A stretch of DNA of 22,997 bases, from assembly GCA_027343785.1 (NCBI GenBank), contig DAHWKF010000128.1:1-22997 (forward strand), written 5' to 3'. The position numbers and the translations under genes were made by a program. The DNA comes from Leptospirillum sp. (GTDB taxonomy: Bacteria; Nitrospirota; Leptospirillia; Leptospirillales; Leptospirillaceae). Under the pieces are notes generated by a model. It was given only the letters and a program-made list of their open reading frames with translations. It ran no database searches and was not told where the DNA came from. Below are positions 13,038-21,253 of the stretch, piece by piece; within the stretch, counting starts at the first letter, position 1; the number at the start of each line of letters is the position of its first letter.

Positions 13038-15360
13038 CTGGCATGAAGGATATATTTCCCTGCTGGGAAAAATCCCCGGCGTTTCCCTTTCCATTGTGGA
13101 AAGGACCAAGGGAGGTTACAGCCGCTGGATGCACGAGTTCCGGCCATGCCCCCGGGGGAGCCGCCTGGTCTCCTTGAAGGACGCCCTGGATGACCTGAGA
13201 AAAGAGCGTTTTGATCTGGTGATCGCCCATGATCCGTCAGATCTGATTTCCACCATGGAATCAGCGGTTCCCCAGATCCTGGTCCTCCACAACCGGTTGG
13301 ACACGATGATCGCCCTGGGAGGGGACAGCATCGACCGGAAGGGTTATCTGGAATGGTTCGGGAATCTGGTCCGGATGGTCCCTGACCTCGAGATCGTTTC
13401 CATATCGGAGTCCAAACGCCAAAACTGGGGGGTGGACGGTCCGGTCATCCTTCCTGGTATCGATCCGGGAGAATGGGGGCCCTGGTCGGGCTCGAAGGCG
13501 GCGGTCCTGCAGGTGGGAAATTTTCTGAAAGAACGGGAGCTGATGCTGGGCTGGCGGGTCACGGATGAGGCTGTCCGGGATCTTCCACGGACCCTGATCG
13601 GTATCAACCCTTCCGTCCCGGATTCCCGGCTTTCCAGAAACCAGAACGATCTCGCCTCCCTCTTCCGGGAACACCGGGTCTATCTCCATTCTTCTGTTCA
13701 CCCGTATGAGGATGGATACAACCTCGCCCTTCTGGAGGCCATGGCTTCCGGGATGCCGGTCGTCGCCCTGGCGCATCCCGGATCTCCCGTTGTCCAGGGA
13801 CGATCCGGATTCCTTTCAGACAATCCGTCTGTCCTGAAAGAGCGTCTGCGGGATCTTCTCGAAGACCCCCAGCGGGCCGGAGATTTGGGAGAGAAGGCCC
13901 GCCAGGACGTTCTCGAACGATTTCCCCTCGACCGTTTTGTCGAAAGCTGGTCGGCCCTGATCAAAAAGAAAGCGTCCGCGTGGGGCGTGTCCCGAAAATA
14001 CCGCGAAGAACGCGGAGAGCTGATCGACCGGATACCCGCCGGAGCCCGGACGATTCTGGATATCGGGTGCGGACGCGGGCTTTTGGGTCGGGGGATCCGG
14101 GAGCGGATAGGTTCTGTCGAGCTGCTGGGGATTGAAATGGACCCTGAACGGGCCCGGGAAGCCGGAGCCCATTATGACCGGGTGATCGTGGAGGATGCCA
14201 CCACCTGGGTGCCGGATATTCCCCGCGAGTCTATCGATGTTCTGGTTTTTGCCGATGTTATCGAACACGTGGCTGACCCGAAATCCCTCCTGTCACGATT
14301 TCTTCCCTGGCTCTCCCCTTCCGGAGTGGTCATATTGTCCGTGCCCAATATCCGCTACCAGAAGATTCTGAAGGAATTGGCCGAAGGGCATTTCCGTTAT
14401 GGGGAGGAGGGGATTCTGGATCGCACCCACCTCCGCTTCTTTACACGCGAATCCATGCTGGAGCTGTTCGGTGATGCCGGCCTTTGGGTGGAGTCCGTTT
14501 CGGCCAATGTCGACAGCCGTTACCGCTGGGTCCAGGAAGGCACCGGACTGTCGGATGGAAAAAGAACCGATATCGACCTGGGTTCGGTCGTGATCCGGGA
14601 TCAGGGTGCCGAAGAACTGCGGGACCTGTTCACGGTCCAGTACCTCTTTGTGGCCCGGAGAAAGATCCAGGCCATTTTCGACCGGGTCGACCGGCTGTCG
14701 GCAGACGGTGTCGGCCACGACCTGGTCGGAATCCTGAAGGAGGCTCGTCAGGACCCGTCTCTGGCAAGTGACGAACGGACCGAGATCGATATCAAGATCG
14801 GAGAAATCGCCTGTCGGTGCCAGGATTGGGATGAAGCCCTGGCGGCATACGAGCGGGCCATCGACCCGTTGCTGGCTCTCCAGGACGAGCGGGCTGCCCT
14901 GGGTATCGGCGTGCTGGAGTTGCTGCGCGGAGATCCGGGCCGCGCCCTGATGTGGTTCAAAATGGCTTTTGACATGAACCCCGGGTCCTGGAAATCCCTT
15001 TCCGGGTTTGCCATGGCCTGCCAGGAGATGGAGCGCAGGGAAGAAGCGTTTTTCTACTACGCCCAGTCGTTGATCATTCATCCCCCCCAGCGGGAGATCC
15101 TGGAACTTTTTGTCGGCCTGGCAGGGGAACTGGGACAACTCTCCGATACGATTCCCGTTTTCCGCGCCTACCTCAAAGAGATGCCGGACGATGCCGAGAT
15201 GCGGGTCCGGATGATCGAATGCCTTCTGACCATCGACAGGGGTCCGGAGGCCTCCGAAGAGATCGCCCTTTTCTCCCGGCTTTATCCGGGTCATCCACAG
15301 TCCGCAAAATTCCGGGAGATGGTTTCCATTCCTGGTTTCGCCTCAAGACAGGTGTCCTGA
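13015..15360 (+). CDS. Three-domain fusion: glycosyltransferase - SAM methyltransferase - TPR
   Basis: 781 residues from ATG 13015 (AAGGAG 13003-13008); the longer open frame to 12919 lies inside the preceding gene. Residues about 1-325 form a GT4-type glycosyltransferase, with Asp233 and Glu241 in EDGYNLALLEAMASGMPVVA at the acidic donor site. Residues about 335-555 form a class I methyltransferase: LDIGCGRGLLG (Asp349) binds SAM, then FADVIEHVADPKSLL (Asp414-Val419) and LSPSGVVILSVPN. Residues about 585-770 are TPR-like helical repeats (DWDEALAAYERAI, GDPGRALMWFKMAF, REEAFFYYAQSL). One polypeptide could add a sugar, O-methylate it, and dock on a partner by its TPRs. Acceptor unknown; flagellin is inferred from context. 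Confidence 0.85.
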   Translation: MTHILTFNWHEGYISLLGKIPGVSLSIVERTKGGYSRWMHEFRPCPRGSRLVSLKDALDDLRKERFDLVIAHDPSDLISTMESAVPQILVLHNRLDTMIALGGDSIDRKGYLEWFGNLVRMVPDLEIVSISESKRQNWGVDGPVILPGIDPGEWGPWSGSKAAVLQVGNFLKERELMLGWRVTDEAVRDLPRTLIGINPSVPDSRLSRNQNDLASLFREHRVYLHSSVHPYEDGYNLALLEAMASGMPVVALAHPGSPVVQGRSGFLSDNPSVLKERLRDLLEDPQRAGDLGEKARQDVLERFPLDRFVESWSALIKKKASAWGVSRKYREERGELIDRIPAGARTILDIGCGRGLLGRGIRERIGSVELLGIEMDPERAREAGAHYDRVIVEDATTWVPDIPRESIDVLVFADVIEHVADPKSLLSRFLPWLSPSGVVILSVPNIRYQKILKELAEGHFRYGEEGILDRTHLRFFTRESMLELFGDAGLWVESVSANVDSRYRWVQEGTGLSDGKRTDIDLGSVVIRDQGAEELRDLFTVQYLFVARRKIQAIFDRVDRLSADGVGHDLVGILKEARQDPSLASDERTEIDIKIGEIACRCQDWDEALAAYERAIDPLLALQDERAALGIGVLELLRGDPGRALMWFKMAFDMNPGSWKSLSGFAMACQEMERREEAFFYYAQSLIIHPPQREILELFVGLAGELGQLSDTIPVFRAYLKEMPDDAEMRVRMIECLLTIDRGPEASEEIALFSRLYPGHPQSAKFREMVSIPGFASRQVS

Positions 15361-15370
15361 AAGGGTCCGG

Positions 15371-16927
15371 ATGAAGACGCTGGTCATCCAGAGAGCCCGT
15401 TTCGGAGATCTGCTCCAGACGATTCCGCTTGTCCGTTCCCTTGAAGCGAACGGGGAAGAGGTTTCCCTTCTGGTCTCGAAAGATATGGTGGAAATCTCCC
15501 GTCTGGCGTTTCCCGGAAAAGAAGTGACGGGATTTCCGGGAAAGGGTGAAATCCTGGAGCGGGGGACGGAGTCTCTTGTTTCACCGGCTGCCGCATTGCT
15601 GGAGACGATGAAAGATCTTATCCGGCAGTCCTTTGACCGAATCATCCAGACCAATCACGACGGGACGGGTGTTCTTCTGGGTCATTTGTTAAAAGCGCCG
15701 GAAAAGTCGGGATTTTTGGCCCTGCACGAAGGGACTGTTGAAGGTTGTGAACAGGGGAAACTGTCCGGCTGGCCCGCCTATCTGGTGTCCTCCGCGCGCG
15801 GCGTCCGCGCCATGAACCGGATTCACCTTTCCGATGTCTGGACCGGATGTGGACTTCCATGGAACCGGCGGCCACAGGCGCCGCTCAGGAAGAGTCCCCC
15901 GCAATCCCCCGGGGCGGTCGGGATCGTCCTCTCCGGACGAAGCGCGTACCGCGAACTCGCCATGGAGGATGTGGCATCCCTTGCCCAGCGGATTCAGAGC
16001 GCCACCGGCCGCCGCGTCGTTTTGCTGGGCCGAATGGAAGAACGGGAAAAAGCCCGGGATTTGCTTCGCCTGGTTTCGGGAGACGTCGACAATCTGGTGG
16101 GTGAAACCTCCCTGCCGGAACTGTGGAGTGTCGTGGGCTCATTGTCCCTTCTGGTATCTCCGGACACGGGCACTCTCCATCTGGCGGCCGCGCTGGGGAT
16201 ACCCACGCTCGGTCTTTTTTTCGCCAACGCGCAACCGCATGAGACCGGCGCATATGCGTCGGATGCGATCTCCCTTGCGCCGGATATGGACTGTTACCCC
16301 TGCGTGGGGGAGGGCTCCGGATGCGTCAGCATGGGATGCCGATCCCGTATGGATATGGGATTCGTGGGGGATCTGGCCGGGAGCATGATCGAAGGGACCC
16401 CCGTTCCTCCGGAACAGAAGGGCCTTTCGGTCTGGAAGTCCTCCATCGAGGCGGGAGTCCTGTCTCTTCGACGGACACACCCCAGAGCAGCCACGCGGGA
16501 AGATGTTCTGGCGGTTCTCTATCGTCGTTTTTTCCTGCGTATTCTCGAACCGGGATATCCGCTGATCCCGCTGGAAGAGGAATTCCGGGCGCACGCCGGA
16601 CGGGGGTGGCCGGAGAACCTGTCCGGGAAAAACCTTGTCCGGGGGACATTCCTCCTGTCCCGGTTGCTGGAAGCCTCCAGAGAACGTTTTCGTCTCTCTG
16701 CCGAATTTCCGTTTCTCTGGCCCGTCCTGTTTCACACTGAAGAAGTCGAGCGGGGAAGAGGAAACAGGGAAAACCAGAGGCGGGCGATGGACGTCCTGTC
16801 TTGCGAGGCGGAAAAGTCCATGAGACTTCTTCACCGGAAACCTTTCTGGGGGAAAAAGCGGTCGGAAATCTCCTTGATACCTGATCAGGGAGGCCTTCAT
16901 AAAAACATGCAGGCGAAAGGCGGTTGA
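15371..16927 (+). CDS. GT9 (heptosyltransferase-like) glycosyltransferase, first copy
   Basis: 518 residues; AAGGG (15361-15365) precedes ATG 15371. The N-terminus (MKTLVIQRARFGDLLQTIPL) is the GT9/ADP-heptose transferase opening with the catalytic-region Asp13. The second half has VGIVLSGRSAYRELA and SPDTGTLHLAAALGIPTLGL (Asp265), the GT9 nucleotide-sugar site. A cysteine cluster follows at C308, C311, C318 and C323 (CxxC-x6-C-x4-C). Residues after about 350 are a helical C-terminal extension beyond normal GT9 length (about 350). LPS heptosyltransferases belong to this family, but no other LPS-core genes are here, so transfer of a sugar to flagellin is more likely (inference). Confidence 0.82.
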   Translation: MKTLVIQRARFGDLLQTIPLVRSLEANGEEVSLLVSKDMVEISRLAFPGKEVTGFPGKGEILERGTESLVSPAAALLETMKDLIRQSFDRIIQTNHDGTGVLLGHLLKAPEKSGFLALHEGTVEGCEQGKLSGWPAYLVSSARGVRAMNRIHLSDVWTGCGLPWNRRPQAPLRKSPPQSPGAVGIVLSGRSAYRELAMEDVASLAQRIQSATGRRVVLLGRMEEREKARDLLRLVSGDVDNLVGETSLPELWSVVGSLSLLVSPDTGTLHLAAALGIPTLGLFFANAQPHETGAYASDAISLAPDMDCYPCVGEGSGCVSMGCRSRMDMGFVGDLAGSMIEGTPVPPEQKGLSVWKSSIEAGVLSLRRTHPRAATREDVLAVLYRRFFLRILEPGYPLIPLEEEFRAHAGRGWPENLSGKNLVRGTFLLSRLLEASRERFRLSAEFPFLWPVLFHTEEVERGRGNRENQRRAMDVLSCEAEKSMRLLHRKPFWGKKRSEISLIPDQGGLHKNMQAKGG

Positions 16928-16930
16928 CGG

Positions 16931-18736
16931 ATGGTTCCATCGGAAAGCCTGTTCCGGAAAAATGCAGAAGTATTCGGTTCGGGAGGGTTGATCAACCGGG
17001 TCCTGGGCAAGGTCTCCATGACCGGAGAACCCGAACTGGTTGTGTCCCGGTCGGGAAGCCTGACCATGAAAGTCGGACAACTGACGCTCCACAGCCTGTA
17101 TGATCCCGAGCGCGAGGGGCTCTCATGGGCCCGGGAGTCGGTCTTGGAGGGGAAAACGGAGCCGTCCCGGGGGTATCTCGTCGCCGGTCTGGGGCTGGGC
17201 CATCATGTGTGGGCCCTCCTTTCGGAGACGACCCTGCCGGTTTATGTGCTGGAAACGGACCCCCGGAGAATCGCCTTTTCCTGGCAGTGTTTCGAATGGC
17301 ACCGATATGCCGGACGGCTCCGTTTTTTCTGTGATGTCGCCGACGCCGGAAGCCTTCCGGGCGGGTTGAAGCTTTTGGTTCACGCTCCGTCTGAAAAACT
17401 CGATCCGGACGCCTTTGGATCCTTGCGCATCCTGATTCGCGATGGACGGACGTCAGAAGTTGGCCTGAGATTCAGGGTTCTTGTCATTCCGCCCGTATAC
17501 GGAGGGTCGTATCCGGTGGCACAGGCGGTTGCCCGTTCCCTCGATCGGCTGGGCCACCGGACATCCTTTCTGGATATGGCTCCGTTCGAAGGCGCGCTCC
17601 GGGCGATCGGGGCCCAGACCTCCCTCGACCTCCACAAGATGCAACTCAGGGGGATTTTTCAGGGATTTCTCGATGAGCTCATCCTGGCCCGGGTCATCCA
17701 TGAAAAACCGGATCTGGTGATCGCCCTCGCCCAGGCGCCTGTTTCTCCGACGCTCCTGTCCCGTCTCCGGAAGGAAAACATCCCGGTTGCCTACTGGTTC
17801 GTGGAGGACTTCCGTCTGGCGACCTATTGGGAGTCGGTCGCCCCCCTTGTGACAGAGTTCGCCGTCATACAGAAAGAGCCGTTTCTCTCCCTCCTTTCGG
17901 AGAAAAAGGTGAACCATGCGACCTACCTTCCTCTTGCGGCCGATCCGGCCATTTTCTCGCCCCGTACCCCCCATCCGGACGACCGGAAACGTTTCGGGGG
18001 TCCCGTCACCTTCATGGGGGCGGGGTATGCCAACCGCCATCATTTTCTGAAACATCTTGTGGATTTTGATTTGTCGATCTTCGGGACGGAATGGAACGCC
18101 GGAGATCCGCTTTACAGGTATGTCAGGGAGGGCGGGAGACGCCTGTCTCCCCAGGAGACGGCTCTGGTTTTCAATTCCACGACCGTCAATATCAATCTTC
18201 ATTCTTCCGTTTACCACAAGGGAGTCAACCCCGACGGGGATTTCGTCAACCCCCGGACCTTTGAGATCGCATCCTGCGGGGCGTTTCAGGTGGTCGACCA
18301 TCGTTCCCTCCTTCCGGACCTGTTTGATGTCGGAGCGGAGCTGCCGGTGTACCGGAATGAATCCGAATGCCGGAAACTGGTCGGACATTATCTGGAGGAT
18401 GACGCGGGGAGGGCGGAGATGGCCGCAAGGTCCCGCGAAAGGGTGTTGAAAGAACACACCTATGACATCCGTATGGCCTCCTGGCTTGAGACCCTGAAAG
18501 AAAGAGGGGTCCGGCCGGCGCGGCCCGCGCTCACGGGACGATGGCCTGTCGACAGGCTCCTGTCGGATGCGGCCGGGGACGACAGTCTGGTCCGGTTTCT
18601 GGAGAGATTCCGCGGCCGGGGGGCGGTGGGTCTTGAAGAGATTTCCCGGTCCGTTTCCGCGGGGCAGGGGGAAATCTCCCCGGAAGCCGCCACATTCCTA
18701 CTCTTGGCCGAGATGGGGAAGGGGGCGGGGGGATGA
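16931..18736 (+). CDS. CgeB-like glycosyltransferase with Maf-like N-terminal domain (second copy)
   Basis: 601 residues. Start ATG 16931, 3 bases after the preceding stop, with only a weak ribosome site, so coupled. Residues about 80-115 (YLVAGLGLGHHVWALL, then VYVLETDP) have a GxGxG turn (G86, G88, G90) followed by acidic Glu108, the Rossmann-like pattern seen at the start of Maf motility accessory factors. From about 180 on it is CgeB/DUF3880-like: VIPPVYGGSYPVAQAVARSL, PVAYWFVEDFR, VTFMGAGYANRHHFL, and the donor region NPRTFEIASCGAFQVVDHRS (Glu445). It ends with a helical tail. Maf proteins glycosylate flagellin, so the combination supports flagellin as target. The stop overlaps the next start (ATGA). 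Confidence 0.78.
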   Translation: MVPSESLFRKNAEVFGSGGLINRVLGKVSMTGEPELVVSRSGSLTMKVGQLTLHSLYDPEREGLSWARESVLEGKTEPSRGYLVAGLGLGHHVWALLSETTLPVYVLETDPRRIAFSWQCFEWHRYAGRLRFFCDVADAGSLPGGLKLLVHAPSEKLDPDAFGSLRILIRDGRTSEVGLRFRVLVIPPVYGGSYPVAQAVARSLDRLGHRTSFLDMAPFEGALRAIGAQTSLDLHKMQLRGIFQGFLDELILARVIHEKPDLVIALAQAPVSPTLLSRLRKENIPVAYWFVEDFRLATYWESVAPLVTEFAVIQKEPFLSLLSEKKVNHATYLPLAADPAIFSPRTPHPDDRKRFGGPVTFMGAGYANRHHFLKHLVDFDLSIFGTEWNAGDPLYRYVREGGRRLSPQETALVFNSTTVNINLHSSVYHKGVNPDGDFVNPRTFEIASCGAFQVVDHRSLLPDLFDVGAELPVYRNESECRKLVGHYLEDDAGRAEMAARSRERVLKEHTYDIRMASWLETLKERGVRPARPALTGRWPVDRLLSDAAGDDSLVRFLERFRGRGAVGLEEISRSVSAGQGEISPEAATFLLLAEMGKGAGG

Positions 18737-20514
18737 GAGATTGCTGCTTGTCCGGAGAGCCTCTGCGCATTCTTGTTGTGGCCCTGACCCGGATGGGGGA
18801 TTTGTACGAAACCTATCCGATGGTCGCCTCCCTCCGGGAGCGCTATCCGGAAAGCCTCATATATCTGGTGGCTTACCGGGAGTTTGCTCCCGCGCTGGGG
18901 CCGTTGTCGCTTTTTTCGGGTGTTTTTCCCGTGGATCCGAAGTCTTTCGCCTCGCTGATCCGCGCCCAAAAGGGGCCTCTTGAGGCATATCGGGCCATCC
19001 GGGGGTGGATCGACGAACTGAACGCCCTGGATGCCGATCTCCTGATCAATCTGACCCCCAACCGGATCGGCGCGATCCTGGGTTATCTGATCCGCGCCCG
19101 GGAAAAAAGGGGGCTCCACATGACCCCGGACGGCTATCGGGCCCATTATGGCAACTATGTTCCCTACCTGGGCATGCTGGTGAAAAATCGTCAGTACAAC
19201 AACCTGAACCTGTCCGACCTGTTTTTGAAAATCGCGGGGGTCGGAAGTCCCTCCTCGATCCCCCTCGGAATCCCTGTCTGGGCCCGGGAGTCTGTCGGAC
19301 GAAAAATGGATCAGGACGGAATCTCCGGGGGAAGTCCGGTCATCTCTTTTGCCACCGGTGCCTCCCAGGAACTGAAGCGATGGCCGTCACGGCTTTTTGC
19401 AAACTGTATCCGGGATCTCCTGAGCCGCCGTCCCGAGGTTCATGTCGTTCTGCTCGGGGCTGGCGAAGGTGACTGCAGGAGAAATCGGGAGATACGGGAG
19501 GAGGTTTGTGCCGCGCAGCCGACTTTCGGGAGCCATGTCCATGACTGGACCCAGAGGACCGGAACGGATGAACTGTTCGCCATTCTCGACAGGTCGTCTG
19601 TTCTGGTGTCCAACGATACCGGAACCATGCATGCCGCAGCTCTTTTGGGTACACCGGTCGTGTGCCTGTCATTCGCCAACTTGTTCTACCCCGAAACGGG
19701 ACCATGGGGAGCGGGGAATATTGTCATTTATTCGAAGGCCCCTTGCGCACCTTGCGCCCCCGATTCCCGGTGCGCCGATCCGGTTTGCCGGGAAGATCTG
19801 GAACCACGCCTCGTATCCAGAGTGGTGGAGATCCGGATGTCGGTTCCGCGGGAGGCGGCCGGGGAGTCTATCCGTTCATTGCGCCGGAAGCTGGAGAGCG
19901 AAACAGGGGGGGGACGTTCGGGTATCGCGTTGTCCGAAAAGGACGCTTCGGGCGATTTTCGCTACCGTCCGGTCGGTCGTGACCGCATGTCGGCAGAGGA
20001 GTTTTTTCGCCGGGTGTATGAACGGATGTGGAAGCAAGAGCTTGAAGGAATGGATATTCGGGAAAATATCCATTGGGAATCGGCGGAATTTTTGCCGGAG
20101 GTGCTCCGCCATGCGGCCAGACTCCGCCAGATGGCCGAAAACGGGGAGAACCTGGTGCGGAAAGTAGCCGTTTATATGGATAACGACAGGGCTTCGGTGC
20201 CGGAAAACCTTCTCCAGGAGCTGGAGAGTCTCGACAGGGACATCGAAGAGGCTGCCTGGGTTTGTCCGCCGCTGGGTCCCCTCTCGCTTTTTTTCCGGCT
20301 GGAAAAGGAAAGTATCGATATCTGGAATCCGTTTGATCTTCCGGATTTGGTGGGAAAAACCGAGAAGACCTATGGGGATTTGAAAAGAAGGGTCAGTCTT
20401 TTTACGCGGGAGGCGGAGGAGTCTGCCGCATGCGCCGTCGGACGGCGCGGTGAGTCCAAAATGCCTTGCACGCCGGATGAACTGTCCGAAAAACTTTTAG
20501 TGGAAAGGGTATGA
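18733..20514 (+). CDS. GT9 (heptosyltransferase-like) glycosyltransferase, second copy
   Basis: 593 residues; ATG 18733 overlaps the upstream stop by 4 bases. RILVVALTRMGDLYETYPMV near the N-terminus and the VISFATGASQELKRWP and LVSNDTGTMHAAALLGTPVV (N294-D295) segments are the GT9 signatures. A cysteine cluster follows at C338, C341, C347 and C352 (CxxC-x5-C-x4-C), starting 43 residues after the Asp, the same distance as in the first GT9 copy. After about residue 400 there is a 190-residue helical extension (SAEEFFRRVYERMWKQELEG onwards) with no motif I recognise. The two GT9 enzymes are divergent, suggesting two different sugars or acceptors rather than a recent duplication. Confidence 0.82.
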   Translation: MRDCCLSGEPLRILVVALTRMGDLYETYPMVASLRERYPESLIYLVAYREFAPALGPLSLFSGVFPVDPKSFASLIRAQKGPLEAYRAIRGWIDELNALDADLLINLTPNRIGAILGYLIRAREKRGLHMTPDGYRAHYGNYVPYLGMLVKNRQYNNLNLSDLFLKIAGVGSPSSIPLGIPVWARESVGRKMDQDGISGGSPVISFATGASQELKRWPSRLFANCIRDLLSRRPEVHVVLLGAGEGDCRRNREIREEVCAAQPTFGSHVHDWTQRTGTDELFAILDRSSVLVSNDTGTMHAAALLGTPVVCLSFANLFYPETGPWGAGNIVIYSKAPCAPCAPDSRCADPVCREDLEPRLVSRVVEIRMSVPREAAGESIRSLRRKLESETGGGRSGIALSEKDASGDFRYRPVGRDRMSAEEFFRRVYERMWKQELEGMDIRENIHWESAEFLPEVLRHAARLRQMAENGENLVRKVAVYMDNDRASVPENLLQELESLDRDIEEAAWVCPPLGPLSLFFRLEKESIDIWNPFDLPDLVGKTEKTYGDLKRRVSLFTREAEESAACAVGRRGESKMPCTPDELSEKLLVERV

Positions 20515-20517
20515 CCG

Positions 20518-21174
20518 ATGAAACAGCCCAAATTGTTGATTGACGGTAAGAAAATCCGGATGGAAAGCCCTGCCGGCGGAAAAAGCCTGGCTGAAACCGT
20601 CCGGGAGGTTATCCAGCACCATCTCCCGGAGGACCGGATCGTCGACGAAATCCGGGTCGACGGAGAGTTGGTGTGCAAAAACGGGGAGTATCAGAAAAAT
20701 GTCGACGAATGCCAGGGCGAGAGTATCGAAGTGGTGACGATTCCGCTGGAAGAGGTTTTGCGGGAATCCGTCCGTACGCTGGTTTCCCACCTGTCTCAGG
20801 TCGCCCGGCTGTTTTCGGAGATTGGACGGGCGCTCCGAAAAGGGATGGTGGACGAAGTCTTTGGCGGAGAGGGGGTCTACAAGGACAGGGGTGGGGCCTA
20901 TGTCCAGGGGATTGAAGCCATGGTGGCGGCCCAGGTATTGGTTGACCAGATCCGTGGAGCATCCGGCACTTCGGATCGCCAACCCGGCAACCTCTTGCTG
21001 GTGGAGGACGAAACCCGTTTCGAGGAACTCCTCAAGTCGATGTTGCTGGCGCAAGAAGCCCAGGACTGGATCCTCCTCGCGGATCTGGTCGAATACGAAC
21101 TGGTTCCGGTGTTTGAAAAAGGGCTGGCATCGGCCGAGCAGTATTACCAGAACGCTTTTGCGGGGGCGGCCTGA
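20518..21174 (+). CDS. Unknown protein, probable beta-grasp N-terminus plus helical bundle
   Basis: 218 residues, not a family I can name. GGAAAGGG (20502-20509) is 8 bases before ATG 20518, 3 bases after the previous stop. Residues about 1-78 alternate strand-helix-strand: LLIDGKKIRM, SLAETVREVIQHHL, then DEIRVDGELV and SIEVVTI, which looks like a small beta-grasp (ubiquitin-like) fold. The remainder is helical and ends in a striking acidic helix, AQDWILLADLVEYELVPVFE (about residues 182-201). No catalytic motif, signal or membrane segment is visible. As last gene of the glycosyltransferase operon it could be a scaffold, regulator or acceptor-recognition factor; that is inference only. Confidence 0.72.
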   Translation: MKQPKLLIDGKKIRMESPAGGKSLAETVREVIQHHLPEDRIVDEIRVDGELVCKNGEYQKNVDECQGESIEVVTIPLEEVLRESVRTLVSHLSQVARLFSEIGRALRKGMVDEVFGGEGVYKDRGGAYVQGIEAMVAAQVLVDQIRGASGTSDRQPGNLLLVEDETRFEELLKSMLLAQEAQDWILLADLVEYELVPVFEKGLASAEQYYQNAFAGAA

Positions 21175-21176
21175 GG

Positions 21177-21213
21177 GAGAAAGGGAAGAACGAGGGTGTC
21201 CCGGCCCTTTCTC
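21177..21213. terminator. Hairpin between convergent operons, possible bidirectional terminator
   Basis: GAGAAAGGG (21177-21185) and CCCTTTCTC (21205-21213) form a perfect 9-bp stem with a 19-base loop, 3 bases after the stop of the last glycosylation gene and 41 bases from the convergent OmpA gene. The T-run on either side is poor (GTTTC), so strength is uncertain. Confidence 0.5.
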
Positions 21214-21253
21214 GTTTCAGTGCCAGTCACGTTAACCGGTTTCGGGGTCCTTT

